Shown here: in pieces, positions 49,953 to 57,825 of the stretch | How positions within the stretch are numbered: the stretch's first letter is position 1 | Layout of the letters: the number at the start of each line of letters is the position of its first letter | NCBI RefSeq assembly: GCF_006715285.1 | Contig: NZ_VFMX01000001.1 | Coordinates: 1,364,001-1,428,000 of the forward strand | Source: Arthrobacter sp. SLBN-83 | GTDB taxonomy: Bacteria; Actinomycetota; Actinomycetes; Actinomycetales; Micrococcaceae | DNA: 64,000 bases | Reading direction: 5' to 3' | Translations under genes and position numbers: made by a program | Notes under the pieces: generated by a model | The model's input: only the letters and a program-made list of their open reading frames with translations | Databases searched by the model: none | Told to the model about the DNA's origin: nothing

Positions 49953-51926
49953 ATGGATATCACCAGTGACCTTCCTGTTCCCGAAGAGCTGGGGGACATC
50001 GGCCGCCCGGCAGGGCCGCCGGTAGCCGGTACCCGGCAAATCCACCCCCGGGTGGCGGCCGTATTCAATGTCCTTGACGGGGACGGGCTCCCCTGGCTGC
50101 TGCTCCGCGGCGAGGACGATCTGGCCCTGCCCGCAGGGGATGTGGACATCCTGGTGGACCGGCAGATCCTGCCCCGCCTGGATGGCTTGATGGCCGACGC
50201 GGGGTTCTGCCGCGTCCTGGCATGGGGCCATGGCAGCCATCGGTTCTACTTCTGCTACTCGTTGGAGGAGGACGCCTGGATCAAGCTGGACGTGGTGACG
50301 GAGCTGGCATTCGGCCCCTACCAGCAGTGGCGCACGTCGTGGGCTGCGCGGTGCCTGCGCCGCCGGATCCGCCACGGCTCCTACTGGCTCCCGGACGCTG
50401 CGGACCAGGCCTGGCTCCTGCTGCTGCATCTGTTCATGGACAAGGGCCATGTGCCGCAGGAGCGGCAGGAGCTAGCCCGCGCGGCTGCTAAGGTGGCGGC
50501 CGACGGCGGCAGGATCGCGGAGTCGGTCCGGCGGCGGGTGGGTGCCGGGCTGGCAACGGACATGCTGAACCTGGTCCTGGCCGAACGGTTCGGGGATGCG
50601 CCCGCCATCGCTGCCCGGATGATGGCTTCATGGAGCGGCGGCGCCCACGCCAGGCTCATCGCCGGAGCCAACCGGACGCTGCGGCGGTCCGGCGCCCGGG
50701 TCCAGGGACATACCCCCTTGCTGGGTGTCATGGCTCCGGACGGGGCGGGCAAGACAACCCTTTTGAACGGGTTGCACGCGGACGTGCCGCTGCCTACCAA
50801 ATACGTTTACATGGGCCTGTGGGGGGCCGGGCCCTGGGACAAGGTGCTCAACCGGGTTCCGGGAGGGCGGACGGCCAAGAAGGTTTACCGCCTGGTGCGT
50901 GGCGGCGTCCTGGCGAGGTTTTACCGCCGCATGGGCAAGGTGGTGCTGATGGACCGGGTGGCGTACGACGCCCTGCTTGCCGGCCCGGGGGGCGGCCCGC
51001 TGGCGAGCATGAGCAACGCACTGGCGATGGCTGTGATCCCTGCCCCCGATGTACTCCTGGTGCTGGATGTGCCCGGCGCAGTCATGTTTGCGCGGAAGGG
51101 TGAACACAGCCCCGAACTCCTGGAATCGTGGCGGAACGACTACCTCATGCTGGCCGGGCGGCTCCGCGGCAGCAGGGTGGTGGATGCTGCGCAGCCGGCA
51201 GAGGCTGTGCAGCGCCTGGCCACCGGCATCATCTGGGACTCGTTCTCCCCTCCTGCCGGCAAGGAAACCCGGCATCGCCCTCCCCAGCCGGCTTCCGCCG
51301 TCGAGCCTCCAACCCAGGCCGGTCCCGTCACAGAGCCCGGCACCAGTGAAGCTCTGTCCCTTCATCTCTGGCGGCTCCTGGACTGGCGGTTCCTGCTTCC
51401 CGTCCTGCAGCCCCGCACCCTCGGCTTCGCCGGGAAGGTGGGTCCTGAGGCAGAGTCCGCGCTGCGGTTGCTGGACCCGGATGCGGTCCGGCTGCCCGGG
51501 CCGGGAACCGGGCCAGGCGGCAGGACCTGTGATGTGGTGTTGCTGGCCTCGCCCGACGCCGGCGAGATGGAAAGCGCAGGATTGGCGCTGGAACCCGGTG
51601 GCTGGATCTGTGTGGAGGCCAGCCGGTCCCTGCTGCAGCGCTCCGGTCCCCGCACCCTGAGGGGCTGGAAACGGACGCTGGAGCGCCACGGCTACCAGGA
51701 CGTTGCCCTGTACTGGAATGCCCCCAACCGTGAGCGCACCGCAAGGCTGGTTCCGGTGGAGTCCGGCGTGACCATCAAGGACACCCTGGCCCTGCGGAAG
51801 GACGTGCGCTTTGGGGCACTGAAAGCAGCCGCGGTGCGCATGGCCCTTGGGCTGCGTGTTTTCGACCTCCTGGTCCCCGAGGGCACCGTCACGGGGCGGC
51901 GGCCGGAAAGGAATGAGCAGCCATGA
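49953..51926 (+). CDS. Nucleotidyltransferase / thymidylate-kinase-like / methyltransferase-like fusion
   Basis: A 657-residue cytosolic protein with three parts. Residues 30-150 resemble nucleotidyltransferase-fold proteins (PWLLLRGEDDLALPAGDVDI, with the acid pair Asp63/Asp65). Residues 255-430 are a P-loop kinase of the thymidylate kinase group: GVMAPDGAGKTTLLNGL with Lys267, and VLMDRVAYDALLAG. Residues 460-657 look like a degenerate methyltransferase-type domain (CDVVLLASPDAGEMESAGLA, LEPGGWICVEASR, LERHGYQDVALYW). ATG 49953 follows GGGGG; GTG 49917 is an alternative. It overlaps the APH-type gene by four bases. The reaction is unknown; transfer of a phosphate-containing group in polymer synthesis is inference. 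Confidence 0.7.
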   Translation: MDITSDLPVPEELGDIGRPAGPPVAGTRQIHPRVAAVFNVLDGDGLPWLLLRGEDDLALPAGDVDILVDRQILPRLDGLMADAGFCRVLAWGHGSHRFYFCYSLEEDAWIKLDVVTELAFGPYQQWRTSWAARCLRRRIRHGSYWLPDAADQAWLLLLHLFMDKGHVPQERQELARAAAKVAADGGRIAESVRRRVGAGLATDMLNLVLAERFGDAPAIAARMMASWSGGAHARLIAGANRTLRRSGARVQGHTPLLGVMAPDGAGKTTLLNGLHADVPLPTKYVYMGLWGAGPWDKVLNRVPGGRTAKKVYRLVRGGVLARFYRRMGKVVLMDRVAYDALLAGPGGGPLASMSNALAMAVIPAPDVLLVLDVPGAVMFARKGEHSPELLESWRNDYLMLAGRLRGSRVVDAAQPAEAVQRLATGIIWDSFSPPAGKETRHRPPQPASAVEPPTQAGPVTEPGTSEALSLHLWRLLDWRFLLPVLQPRTLGFAGKVGPEAESALRLLDPDAVRLPGPGTGPGGRTCDVVLLASPDAGEMESAGLALEPGGWICVEASRSLLQRSGPRTLRGWKRTLERHGYQDVALYWNAPNRERTARLVPVESGVTIKDTLALRKDVRFGALKAAAVRMALGLRVFDLLVPEGTVTGRRPERNEQP

Positions 51927-52933
51927 GTTTCGTGGACCAGTTCCTGCGCGACCACTTCGACGAGTTCGCCCTTGACCGGTACGGCCTGGGAAAGCACTGG
52001 GAGACGCTGCTGCTGACCCCGCGCTTCGCCACCTCCCGGCACGTGGTGGCCCTGGTGTTTCCCTCCCGGGAAAGGGAACCCGCATTGGTGGTGAAAGTGC
52101 CCCGCCAGCCCGGTGACAACAGTGGTGTGCGCCGTGAGGCTGACATGCTGGGCCAACTCTCGGCCGCCGTCGACAGCTCCGGCGGCGGGGTTCCACGCCT
52201 GGTGGGCATCAGGGACGTGGGACCCTTCGCGGTCCTCGTGGAAACTGCCTTAACCGGCATGCCCCTTGATCCGCGGACGGTGGCAGCGGACCTGCCGTCC
52301 GCCGTCGCCACGGGGGCGGAGTTTGTGGCTTCCCTTCCGTGCACGCACGCTGCCGCGGACAACACCGACTGGTACCAGCGCGCCGTCGCCGAGCCCCTGG
52401 CGGCACTTGAAGGCCTGGCGGGGGATGCCCCCACCGGCCAACTGGTGGAGCGGACCCACCAACTCCTGGCACCCCTGCGCCAGGCGGAGCTGCCCGCCGT
52501 CATCGAACACGGCGACCTGAGCCACCCCAACCTGCTCATCAAGCCCGGCGGCGCCCTGCAGGTCATGGACTGGGAACGGTCCCTCACTGACGGCGTGCCC
52601 GGGCATGACCTGGTGTTCTACCTCCAGTACCTGAGCGAGTCCAGCGAACAGGCGTTCGCCAGGGAGGCCCAGCTGGCGGCCTTCGACAAGGCGTTCGGCC
52701 AGGGCGGCTGGGCGCTCGACCCGCTGTCCCGCCACCTTGGCATGAGGGGAGTGGACCAGTCGCTCCTTCCCCTGCTGGTCATCGCCACCTGGGCACGGTC
52801 CACCGCCACGCTCGCCGACCGCCTGGCCCAGGAAGCGGAGGCGGATCCCGTACAGGGGAACGGGAAAGTCCGGGCTACCCTCCAGGCTGACAGGGACTTC
52901 TGGTTGTGGCGCCATGTGGTGGAAGCGGCCTAG
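51923..52933 (+). CDS. APH/choline-kinase-family phosphotransferase
   Basis: A 336-residue small-molecule kinase of the aminoglycoside phosphotransferase fold. Seen are the N-lobe lysine in PALVVKVPRQ, the catalytic loop VIEHGDLSHPNLLIK (His196, Asp198) and the metal-binding MDWERS (Asp216). It is translationally coupled (ATGA) to the kinase/nucleotidyltransferase fusion, so the pair probably acts in one pathway. Antibiotic resistance is not supported by the setting; phosphorylation of a sugar or headgroup for the polymer is more plausible. It is the last gene of the plus-strand operon, converging with the flippase gene. Confidence 0.85.
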   Translation: MSFVDQFLRDHFDEFALDRYGLGKHWETLLLTPRFATSRHVVALVFPSREREPALVVKVPRQPGDNSGVRREADMLGQLSAAVDSSGGGVPRLVGIRDVGPFAVLVETALTGMPLDPRTVAADLPSAVATGAEFVASLPCTHAAADNTDWYQRAVAEPLAALEGLAGDAPTGQLVERTHQLLAPLRQAELPAVIEHGDLSHPNLLIKPGGALQVMDWERSLTDGVPGHDLVFYLQYLSESSEQAFAREAQLAAFDKAFGQGGWALDPLSRHLGMRGVDQSLLPLLVIATWARSTATLADRLAQEAEADPVQGNGKVRATLQADRDFWLWRHVVEAA

Positions 52934-52998
52934 GGGCAGCAACTTTCCCCGGTCCAGGGCAAGACAACCCCTGGGAGGTCCGGCTTTCCGCCTCCCCC

Positions 52999-54459
52999 TC
53001 AACCTTCGTGGTTGCGCCTGAACAGCCCCAGGATCTCGTCGTGCAGCTCCCGGTAGCCGAACCGGAGCACGGCGTACACCAGTGCCACGCCGGCAACCAC
53101 CATGACCGCCAGCGTGGGGACTGGTCCCAGCGCATGCCGCGCGAGGTTCAGCAGGCCCACCAGCGCCACCGCGGCGCCGCACACCAGGCCGGGCAGCGCG
53201 GCGCGGAGCATCCTGCGCATCCTGGTCCCCATCACTTTGGCCGCCACCGCCTGCATACCGAACGCGAAGACCACGGCCACCACCATCTGGGCACAGGCGA
53301 CACCCACTATGCCCCAGCGGGTGGCAAAGATCAGTGCGGGGAGGAGGACCACCAGGCGGACCACGGAAATCCAGATGGAGAGCCCGGGCCTGCCCAGGGC
53401 CTTGTAGACGTCGTTGGCCCCGGCACCCAGGGACCGGGCCGCCGCATACAGGGCAAGGTATACCAGCGGCGTGACCGATTCCTCCCACTGCTGGCCAAAC
53501 AGGACCGGCACCAGGACAGGGGCCACCACGGCCAGTCCCACGCCGGCCGTAATGCCGTACAGCGCCTGCACCGTGACACTCTTCAGGTACCCGTCCCGCA
53601 GCCGCTGCCGGTCGCCGCGGACCTGCGTGTACAGGGGGAACAGGACGGTGGAGAGCACGAAGAAGACGTTCAGGATCAAGGCCTCGGGCAGCCGGAAGGC
53701 CAGCGTGTAGAGGCCCAGTGCGTGGGCGCCCAGGATAACGCCGATAACCAGGTAGTCGACGTCGAAAATCGCCCTGGCCAGCATGGTGCTGCCGGCGACG
53801 GGGGCACCAAAGCGGACGTTCTCGCCAATGGCGCTGCGGCTCACCCGCCAGAGCTGCCAGGGCGCCTCGTGGCGGACCAGGAACCAGCAGGTGGCGGCGT
53901 AGGCCACGGACCCGGCGGCTGTTCCGACGGCGAGAGACCAGGCGCCGTGACCGGTGAAGGCCAGGTAGAGGGTCACCGTGCCCATGGTTGCGGCGCGCAG
54001 CACCGGCGCCGCCGTCAGCTGCCGGAACTTCAGGTCCCGGCGCATGATGGCTTCCGGGACGGCGCCGCATGCGGTGGCCAGTACTGAGATACCCAGGACC
54101 TGCACCAGCGGAGCCACCCCGTCGAGCCCGACCAGGTCCTCCACGGCATCTGCGGCAAGCACCGCCGCCAGAGCCAGCACCACACCCAGGCCCACGGAAA
54201 GCAGCAGTGCCGAGCGCGCTATGACAGGCGTCCTGGGGAGGTAGACCAGGGCCTGGCCCACTCCGGCGTCGGCGATGGTTTCGGCATACGCCATCAGCAC
54301 CAGTGCCAGGGCAACGAGGCCGTATTCCTCAGGCGACAGGAGCCGCGCGAGCACCACCGTGGTGACCAGTACGATCACCCTGCCGGAGGCAAAGGCCAGG
54401 CCCTGCCATAGGGCTCCGCGGACGCCCTTGCGTTCCAATTCCCCCGGCGCGTATGTCAC
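52999..54459 (-). CDS. Wzx-type polysaccharide flippase (second copy)
   Basis: A 486-residue MOP-superfamily flippase with about 12-14 membrane spans. GALWQGLAFASGRVIVLVTT and VLARLLSPEEYGLVALALVL form the typical first two helices, IMRRDLKFRQLT is a cytosolic loop conserved in WzxC-like flippases, and FDVDYLVIGVILGAHALGLY is the midpoint repeat. It overlaps the upstream GT4 gene by four bases. It is not closely similar to the first flippase and has higher GC, suggesting independent origin and a different lipid-linked substrate. Confidence 0.9.
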   Translation of the reverse strand: MTYAPGELERKGVRGALWQGLAFASGRVIVLVTTVVLARLLSPEEYGLVALALVLMAYAETIADAGVGQALVYLPRTPVIARSALLLSVGLGVVLALAAVLAADAVEDLVGLDGVAPLVQVLGISVLATACGAVPEAIMRRDLKFRQLTAAPVLRAATMGTVTLYLAFTGHGAWSLAVGTAAGSVAYAATCWFLVRHEAPWQLWRVSRSAIGENVRFGAPVAGSTMLARAIFDVDYLVIGVILGAHALGLYTLAFRLPEALILNVFFVLSTVLFPLYTQVRGDRQRLRDGYLKSVTVQALYGITAGVGLAVVAPVLVPVLFGQQWEESVTPLVYLALYAAARSLGAGANDVYKALGRPGLSIWISVVRLVVLLPALIFATRWGIVGVACAQMVVAVVFAFGMQAVAAKVMGTRMRRMLRAALPGLVCGAAVALVGLLNLARHALGPVPTLAVMVVAGVALVYAVLRFGYRELHDEILGLFRRNHEG

Positions 54460-55670
54460 GGTTGCCTGTTCGGTTGGGAGAGCTCCCCGGCAGGGGAAGA
54501 CGCGGCAGCCGCACGGACCTCGGCGAGGTATTCCTCCGCGACCGCGTCCCAGGTCCGGACCGGGGCGGCGTTTCCGCCTTGCGGCGCGCCCTGCCCCGAT
54601 CCTTCCGGCGGCCCTTGCTGCGGCCCGTGCGCTGCCCGGGGAAGGGCAAGTTGCTCCACCACCCTGCGGACAAGTGCCTCCGTGCTGCCTTCAACGGCGA
54701 GCAGGGGATGCGCAGGCAGTTCCCTGGCAGCCACCGGCGTTGCCACCACGGGCAGCCCGGCTGCCAGGGCCTCCAGCACGGAGTTTCGGATGCCCACGCC
54801 GTGTTCGTCCGGGAAGACTGCCACATCGGCCCCGTGGAAAACGTCCAGGATGGAGGGCACGTTGGCCAGGACATCCACCTGAGGGCCGGCCAGTGCCTGC
54901 ACAGCCGGTGTCGGCCGCCGCCCCGCGATGACGAAGCGGGCGTCCGGGACCTCCTGCCACACCTGGGGCGCGATCTTTTCAACCAATACGGTGGCGCTGT
55001 CCACATTGGGGGCGTAGTTGAGGCTGCCCGCGAAGCAAACCACGGGTACGTCCGGCCTCCGCCGGGGTCCGGTGGCCACTTCCGTTCCGTTGGCGATGCT
55101 CCTGACCGGCCTGCCCAGCCTGGCGGACCACGCGGCAGCATCCTGCGCCCCGACGGTCAGCAGGCGGGCTCTTGGCGGCAACTGCCGCTCAGCACGCGCC
55201 GCCAGATCTTCACGCAACCGGTAGGCGGCCCGGAAGGTCCGGGCGATCGCTGTGTCCATCCCGGCCCGGATGGACCAGGGGTCCACCGTCTGCAGCACCA
55301 GGGGCCCGGTGACGTGATGGGACAGGAAGAGGGCGTGCGGTCCGTGGATAAGTGTGGCGTCCTGGCCGGCGGACAGGCGTGCTGCTGCAGCTCGGGCGGA
55401 CGGTGTGGCACGCCGTTGTTTTCCCAAGCCGGTGAGGCCGCCCAGGGACCGCACAAAGGCTGAAAGTTCTTCCCGGGGTGCCAGTTCGTACACTGCTTCA
55501 CACCGGTTCCTGATGTCTGCCGGAACCGGGACGGGGCCGGAGAACGTCAGCAGCGTGACGGCAACATCCGCAGGAAGGTGCAGGATCACCTCGTACGGAA
55601 TCATGGAGCTTCCATCGCCCAGTTCCGGGTCCCGGTTGGGCACGCTTTCGGTCACGTACAGGAGCTTCAT
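54456..55670 (-). CDS. GT4-family glycosyltransferase
   Basis: A 404-residue GT-B enzyme. KLLYVTESVPNRDPELGDGS begins the N-terminal Rossmann domain, PVVCFAGSLNYAPNVDSATV and RFVIAGRRPTPAVQAL form the donor domain, and VAVFPDEHGVGIRNSVLEAL with GLPVVATPVAARELP is the GT4 nucleotide-sugar site. ATG 55670 follows a TACACT -10 box by six bases, so the message is probably leaderless; an in-frame extension to 55787 would cover the GH16 terminator. It is co-transcribed with the second flippase. Confidence 0.88.
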   Translation of the reverse strand: MKLLYVTESVPNRDPELGDGSSMIPYEVILHLPADVAVTLLTFSGPVPVPADIRNRCEAVYELAPREELSAFVRSLGGLTGLGKQRRATPSARAAAARLSAGQDATLIHGPHALFLSHHVTGPLVLQTVDPWSIRAGMDTAIARTFRAAYRLREDLAARAERQLPPRARLLTVGAQDAAAWSARLGRPVRSIANGTEVATGPRRRPDVPVVCFAGSLNYAPNVDSATVLVEKIAPQVWQEVPDARFVIAGRRPTPAVQALAGPQVDVLANVPSILDVFHGADVAVFPDEHGVGIRNSVLEALAAGLPVVATPVAARELPAHPLLAVEGSTEALVRRVVEQLALPRAAHGPQQGPPEGSGQGAPQGGNAAPVRTWDAVAEEYLAEVRAAAASSPAGELSQPNRQP

Positions 55671-55676
55671 TGCAAG

Positions 55677-55682
55677 AGTGTA
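55677..55682 (-). promoter_or_regulatory. -10 box TACACT for a probable leaderless start at 55670 (minus strand)
   Basis: TACACT on the minus strand ends six bases before ATG 55670, and no Shine-Dalgarno sequence is present. Confidence 0.45.
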
Positions 55683-55752
55683 ATGGATCACACCCCGCGT
55701 GGAAGGGTTGCTTTGGGCAACCTTGAGGGAAACCACAGGAAAAGCAGAAGGA

Positions 55753-55776
55753 CGACGGCGGGAGGTCCCGCCGTCG
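55753..55776 (-). terminator. Terminator of the second GH16 gene
   Basis: Perfect arms CGACGGCGGGA (55753-55763) and TCCCGCCGTCG (55766-55776). They are followed on the minus strand by the T-rich TCCTTCTGCTTTTCC. It lies 27 bases after the GH16 stop. Confidence 0.8.
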
Positions 55777-55802
55777 CCCTTCACCACCAGGTGCGTGGCT
55801 TG

Positions 55803-56918
55803 CTACTGCCAGGCCCGCACGTAGTCCACCAGCATCTGCGACTGCTGGCCGTAGGCCGGGTTCGTGGACGAGGCGCCGACGTTCAGCACGATGTACTGCG
55901 GAGCGTTTCCGTCGTTCGTGGGGTAGGACTTGACCTTGATCCCGTCGAAGTACACATCCGAGGAGTTGGCCATCCGGTGCAGGCCGAACGTGTGGTACTC
56001 GTTGGCCCAGTTCCCGCCCACGCCGCCCTGGTTTTGGGAGCCGGAAGTGGAATGGTAATTAACGGTCATCTTGGCCTGGAGCACCTCGGCGATGTCGTTC
56101 TCGCCGGTGGCCGGCCAGGACTGCCCCGTGGTCCAGAACGCGGGCCAGTTGTAGAGGCCGTTGGCGTTGCCGGGGAACTTGATGCGGGCCTCCACGTAGC
56201 CGGTGGTGAATTGGAAGCCCGTGCCTGCCCCGCCCTTCGGGTTGGTCGACACCAACGCCCCGGAGGTGGAGGATGCCAGGCCCAGGGCAAGGTTTCCGTT
56301 GGCCACCGAGACGTTCGCGGGGCTGGTGGTGACCTTATTCATGGTTCCGCAGCCGGGGGAGAACCAGCAGCCGGACCACGCGGCCGTGTCCAGTCCGCCG
56401 CCGTTGAAGTCGTCGGCAAACGCCAGGCTCCAGTTCCCGGGCACTCCGGTAGGCACCGGGGCGCCACTGTTGGCGAGCTGGGCTGCGGCGGGCGCCACGG
56501 CGATGGGGGCTTCGGGGGTGGCAGGGGCGGCGGGTGCCGGTGGCTCTGCGGCGGCAGCGGGCTGGGGAAGCGCCGGGACCGGCGCGGGAGCGGTGGCCGG
56601 GGAGGGCGCCGGAGCCGGCGTTGCGGGGGCAGGAGCAGCTGAAGGCTCCTGTGTAGGGGCATCGTTTACGGGGACACCACTGCCGGTGTCGGAGGCGCTC
56701 GCCACCCGGGCTACATCTGTGGGATGGGTACTGTGTGCCAAACCGAGGCCCAGGGAAGCCGCCCCGAGAAGCGCTGCGGCGAGGCCGGCAGCGAGGGGCC
56801 ACGGCCGCCGCGCGGCGCCTTGTTTCGCTTCGGTGGAAGGAAGGAGGGGAGAGCTGGAAGCTGTCTCGTTTTGATAACGGGGCGCTGGGTCGGCGCTGTG
56901 TTTGCGGTGTGCGGGCAT
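55803..56918 (-). CDS. Exported GH16-family glycoside hydrolase (second copy), riboswitch-controlled
   Basis: A 371-residue protein in three parts. A polar cytosolic N-terminus and one hydrophobic segment (PLAAGLAAALLGAASLGLGL, about 39-58) act as signal or anchor. A Pro/Ala-rich wall-spanning linker of about 80 residues follows, then a GH16 domain from about residue 155 (WSLAFADDFNGGGLDTAAW). The catalytic motif ExDxxE is present in GENDIAEV (Glu273, Asp275, Glu278). ATG 56918 is chosen because GAGAGG lies 10 bases upstream, directly after a c-di-AMP riboswitch. It probably remodels an extracellular or wall-linked glucan or galactan. Confidence 0.88.
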   Translation of the reverse strand: MPAHRKHSADPAPRYQNETASSSPLLPSTEAKQGAARRPWPLAAGLAAALLGAASLGLGLAHSTHPTDVARVASASDTGSGVPVNDAPTQEPSAAPAPATPAPAPSPATAPAPVPALPQPAAAAEPPAPAAPATPEAPIAVAPAAAQLANSGAPVPTGVPGNWSLAFADDFNGGGLDTAAWSGCWFSPGCGTMNKVTTSPANVSVANGNLALGLASSTSGALVSTNPKGGAGTGFQFTTGYVEARIKFPGNANGLYNWPAFWTTGQSWPATGENDIAEVLQAKMTVNYHSTSGSQNQGGVGGNWANEYHTFGLHRMANSSDVYFDGIKVKSYPTNDGNAPQYIVLNVGASSTNPAYGQQSQMLVDYVRAWQ

Positions 56919-56924
56919 GGGGAA

Positions 56925-57092
56925 GTTACCTCTCAACGCCTGCGGAGTTAGCTGTCGGGTTCGGATGAGGCATCCGGCCGCGTGCGCGGCTTCACCCCAG
57001 GGCAGGCGCAAGCCAGGCCCGTGAGACTTGGGTTCCCCGCCTCTGCCTGGTACTTGGTGGATCACCGGAAGCGGCAGAGTTGGGCGTCATCC
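56925..57092 (-). ncRNA. c-di-AMP riboswitch (ydaO/yuaA type)
   Basis: On the minus strand the conserved elements of the ydaO/yuaA class appear in order: CTCTGCCGC near 57079, GGGGAACCC (57038-57030), GGGGTGAA (56998-56991), GGATGCCTCATCC as a short hairpin, and GAACCCGACAGCTAAC (56962-56947) followed by TCCGCAGGCGTTG. P1 can form between ACGCC (57087-57083) and GGCGT (56940-56936). The ribosome binding site GAGAGG (56934-56929) abuts the 3' side of P1, and ATG 56918 follows. The layout suggests that ligand binding affects translation initiation of the GH16 enzyme. The class is known to bind c-di-AMP and often controls wall-modifying enzymes in actinobacteria. Confidence 0.9.
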
Positions 57093-57126
57093 GGGATTGG
57101 GGCCGGCTGGGGGCGGCCCCCGCTCG

Positions 57127-57170
57127 ACCGTACACGAACCCGGCGCTAAAATCACAATTAGGTAACGGGG
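57127..57170 (-). promoter_or_regulatory. Predicted GH16 promoter with adjoining TTAGGTA box
   Basis: On the minus strand, TTGTGA (57157-57152) and TACGGT (57132-57127) are spaced by 19 bases, placing transcription start near 57120, just before the riboswitch. TTAGGTAACGGGG (57158-57170, plus strand) abuts the -35 box and matches the boxes at 43.3-43.5 kb. Confidence 0.5.
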
Positions 57171-57323
57171 CTCACGCGGGAGGCATGCGGGAAGTCCTCC
57201 GAGCTGGAGGCAGCCCGGCCTCTGGCCCGGTTTTCCACATAGCAGCACTGGGGCTGACTGTCCCCGGAACCACGCGGCTAGCCTTTGAGTCAGGCACAGA
57301 TCGCCTATCGGGTCCAAATGCAC

Positions 57324-57329
57324 TAAGAT
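57324..57329 (+). promoter_or_regulatory. Possible -10 box (TAAGAT) of the rpsF operon
   Basis: TAAGAT lies about 120 bases before rpsF. No good -35 box at 16-18 bases was found, so this is tentative. Confidence 0.35.
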
Positions 57330-57401
57330 AGTGAAGTCTGTGCTGCGTCCTGCCTCCGTTCCGGCGGCAAGGCATTGCACGGAATCGCAAATGAACCTCC
57401 T

Positions 57402-57420
57402 GTTACGGAAATGCCGTAAC
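57402..57420 (+). promoter_or_regulatory. rpsF leader hairpin, possible S6:S18 autoregulatory element
   Basis: GTTACGG (57402-57408) and CCGTAAC (57414-57420) form a perfect 7-bp stem with a 5-base loop, ten bases before the AAAGGAGGTG ribosome binding site. rpsF leaders in many bacteria carry an S6:S18-binding hairpin. This one is in the right place, but the conserved bulge was not confirmed. Confidence 0.35.
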
Positions 57421-57449
57421 CGCTTAGCCCAAAGGAGGTGGGTTCACAT

Positions 57450-57755
57450 ATGCGTCCTTACGAATTGATGGTAATCATCGACCCCGAGGTCGAAGAGCGT
57501 ACCGTTGAGCCGTCGCTTCAGAAGTTCCTGAACGTCATCACCAACGATGGTGGAACCATCGAAAAGGTTGACATCTGGGGCCGTCGCCGTCTGGCTTACG
57601 ACATCAAGAAGAAGTCCGAAGGTATCTACGCCGTGGTGAACTTCACCGCCAAGCCGGAGACCGCCAAGGAACTTGACCGCCAGCTGTCTCTTAACGAGAC
57701 CATCATGCGCACCAAGATCACCCGCCCCGAAGAGCAGAAGGTTGTTGCTGAGTAA
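57450..57755 (+). CDS. rpsF: 30S ribosomal protein S6
   Basis: A 101-residue S6 protein of the small ribosomal subunit, which pairs with S18 on 16S rRNA. It opens with [16 protein letters not shown] and has the family core [20 protein letters not shown] and [18 protein letters not shown] 57450 is nine bases after the strong AAAGGAGGTG; an in-frame GTG upstream lies on the ribosome binding site and is unlikely. First gene of the rpsF-ssb-rpsR-rplI operon. Confidence 0.98.
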   Translation: MRPYELMVIIDPEVEERTVEPSLQKFLNVITNDGGTIEKVDIWGRRRLAYDIKKKSEGIYAVVNFTAKPETAKELDRQLSLNETIMRTKITRPEEQKVVAE

Positions 57756-57825
57756 TTCAGCCGTCTTCATTCTTTACCCCGCAGGAAACGCACTCTTCAC
57801 CCAGGATCGAACAAGGAGGCAGTAG

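Larger units (their letters stand above)
56919..57449. other. 531-base intergenic region between the GH16 gene and rpsF
   Basis: The left third is the riboswitch leader of the minus-strand GH16 gene. The middle holds its predicted promoter, one TTAGGTA box and a small GGGGCCG/CGGCCCC stem (57099-57120). The right third contains the rpsF promoter and leader. No further gene is seen. Confidence 0.7.

Noticed and set aside
51923..52933. Antibiotic resistance by the APH-type kinase
   Set aside because: The gene is translationally coupled to a glycan operon gene and carries no mobile-element context; APH-fold kinases have many metabolic substrates.
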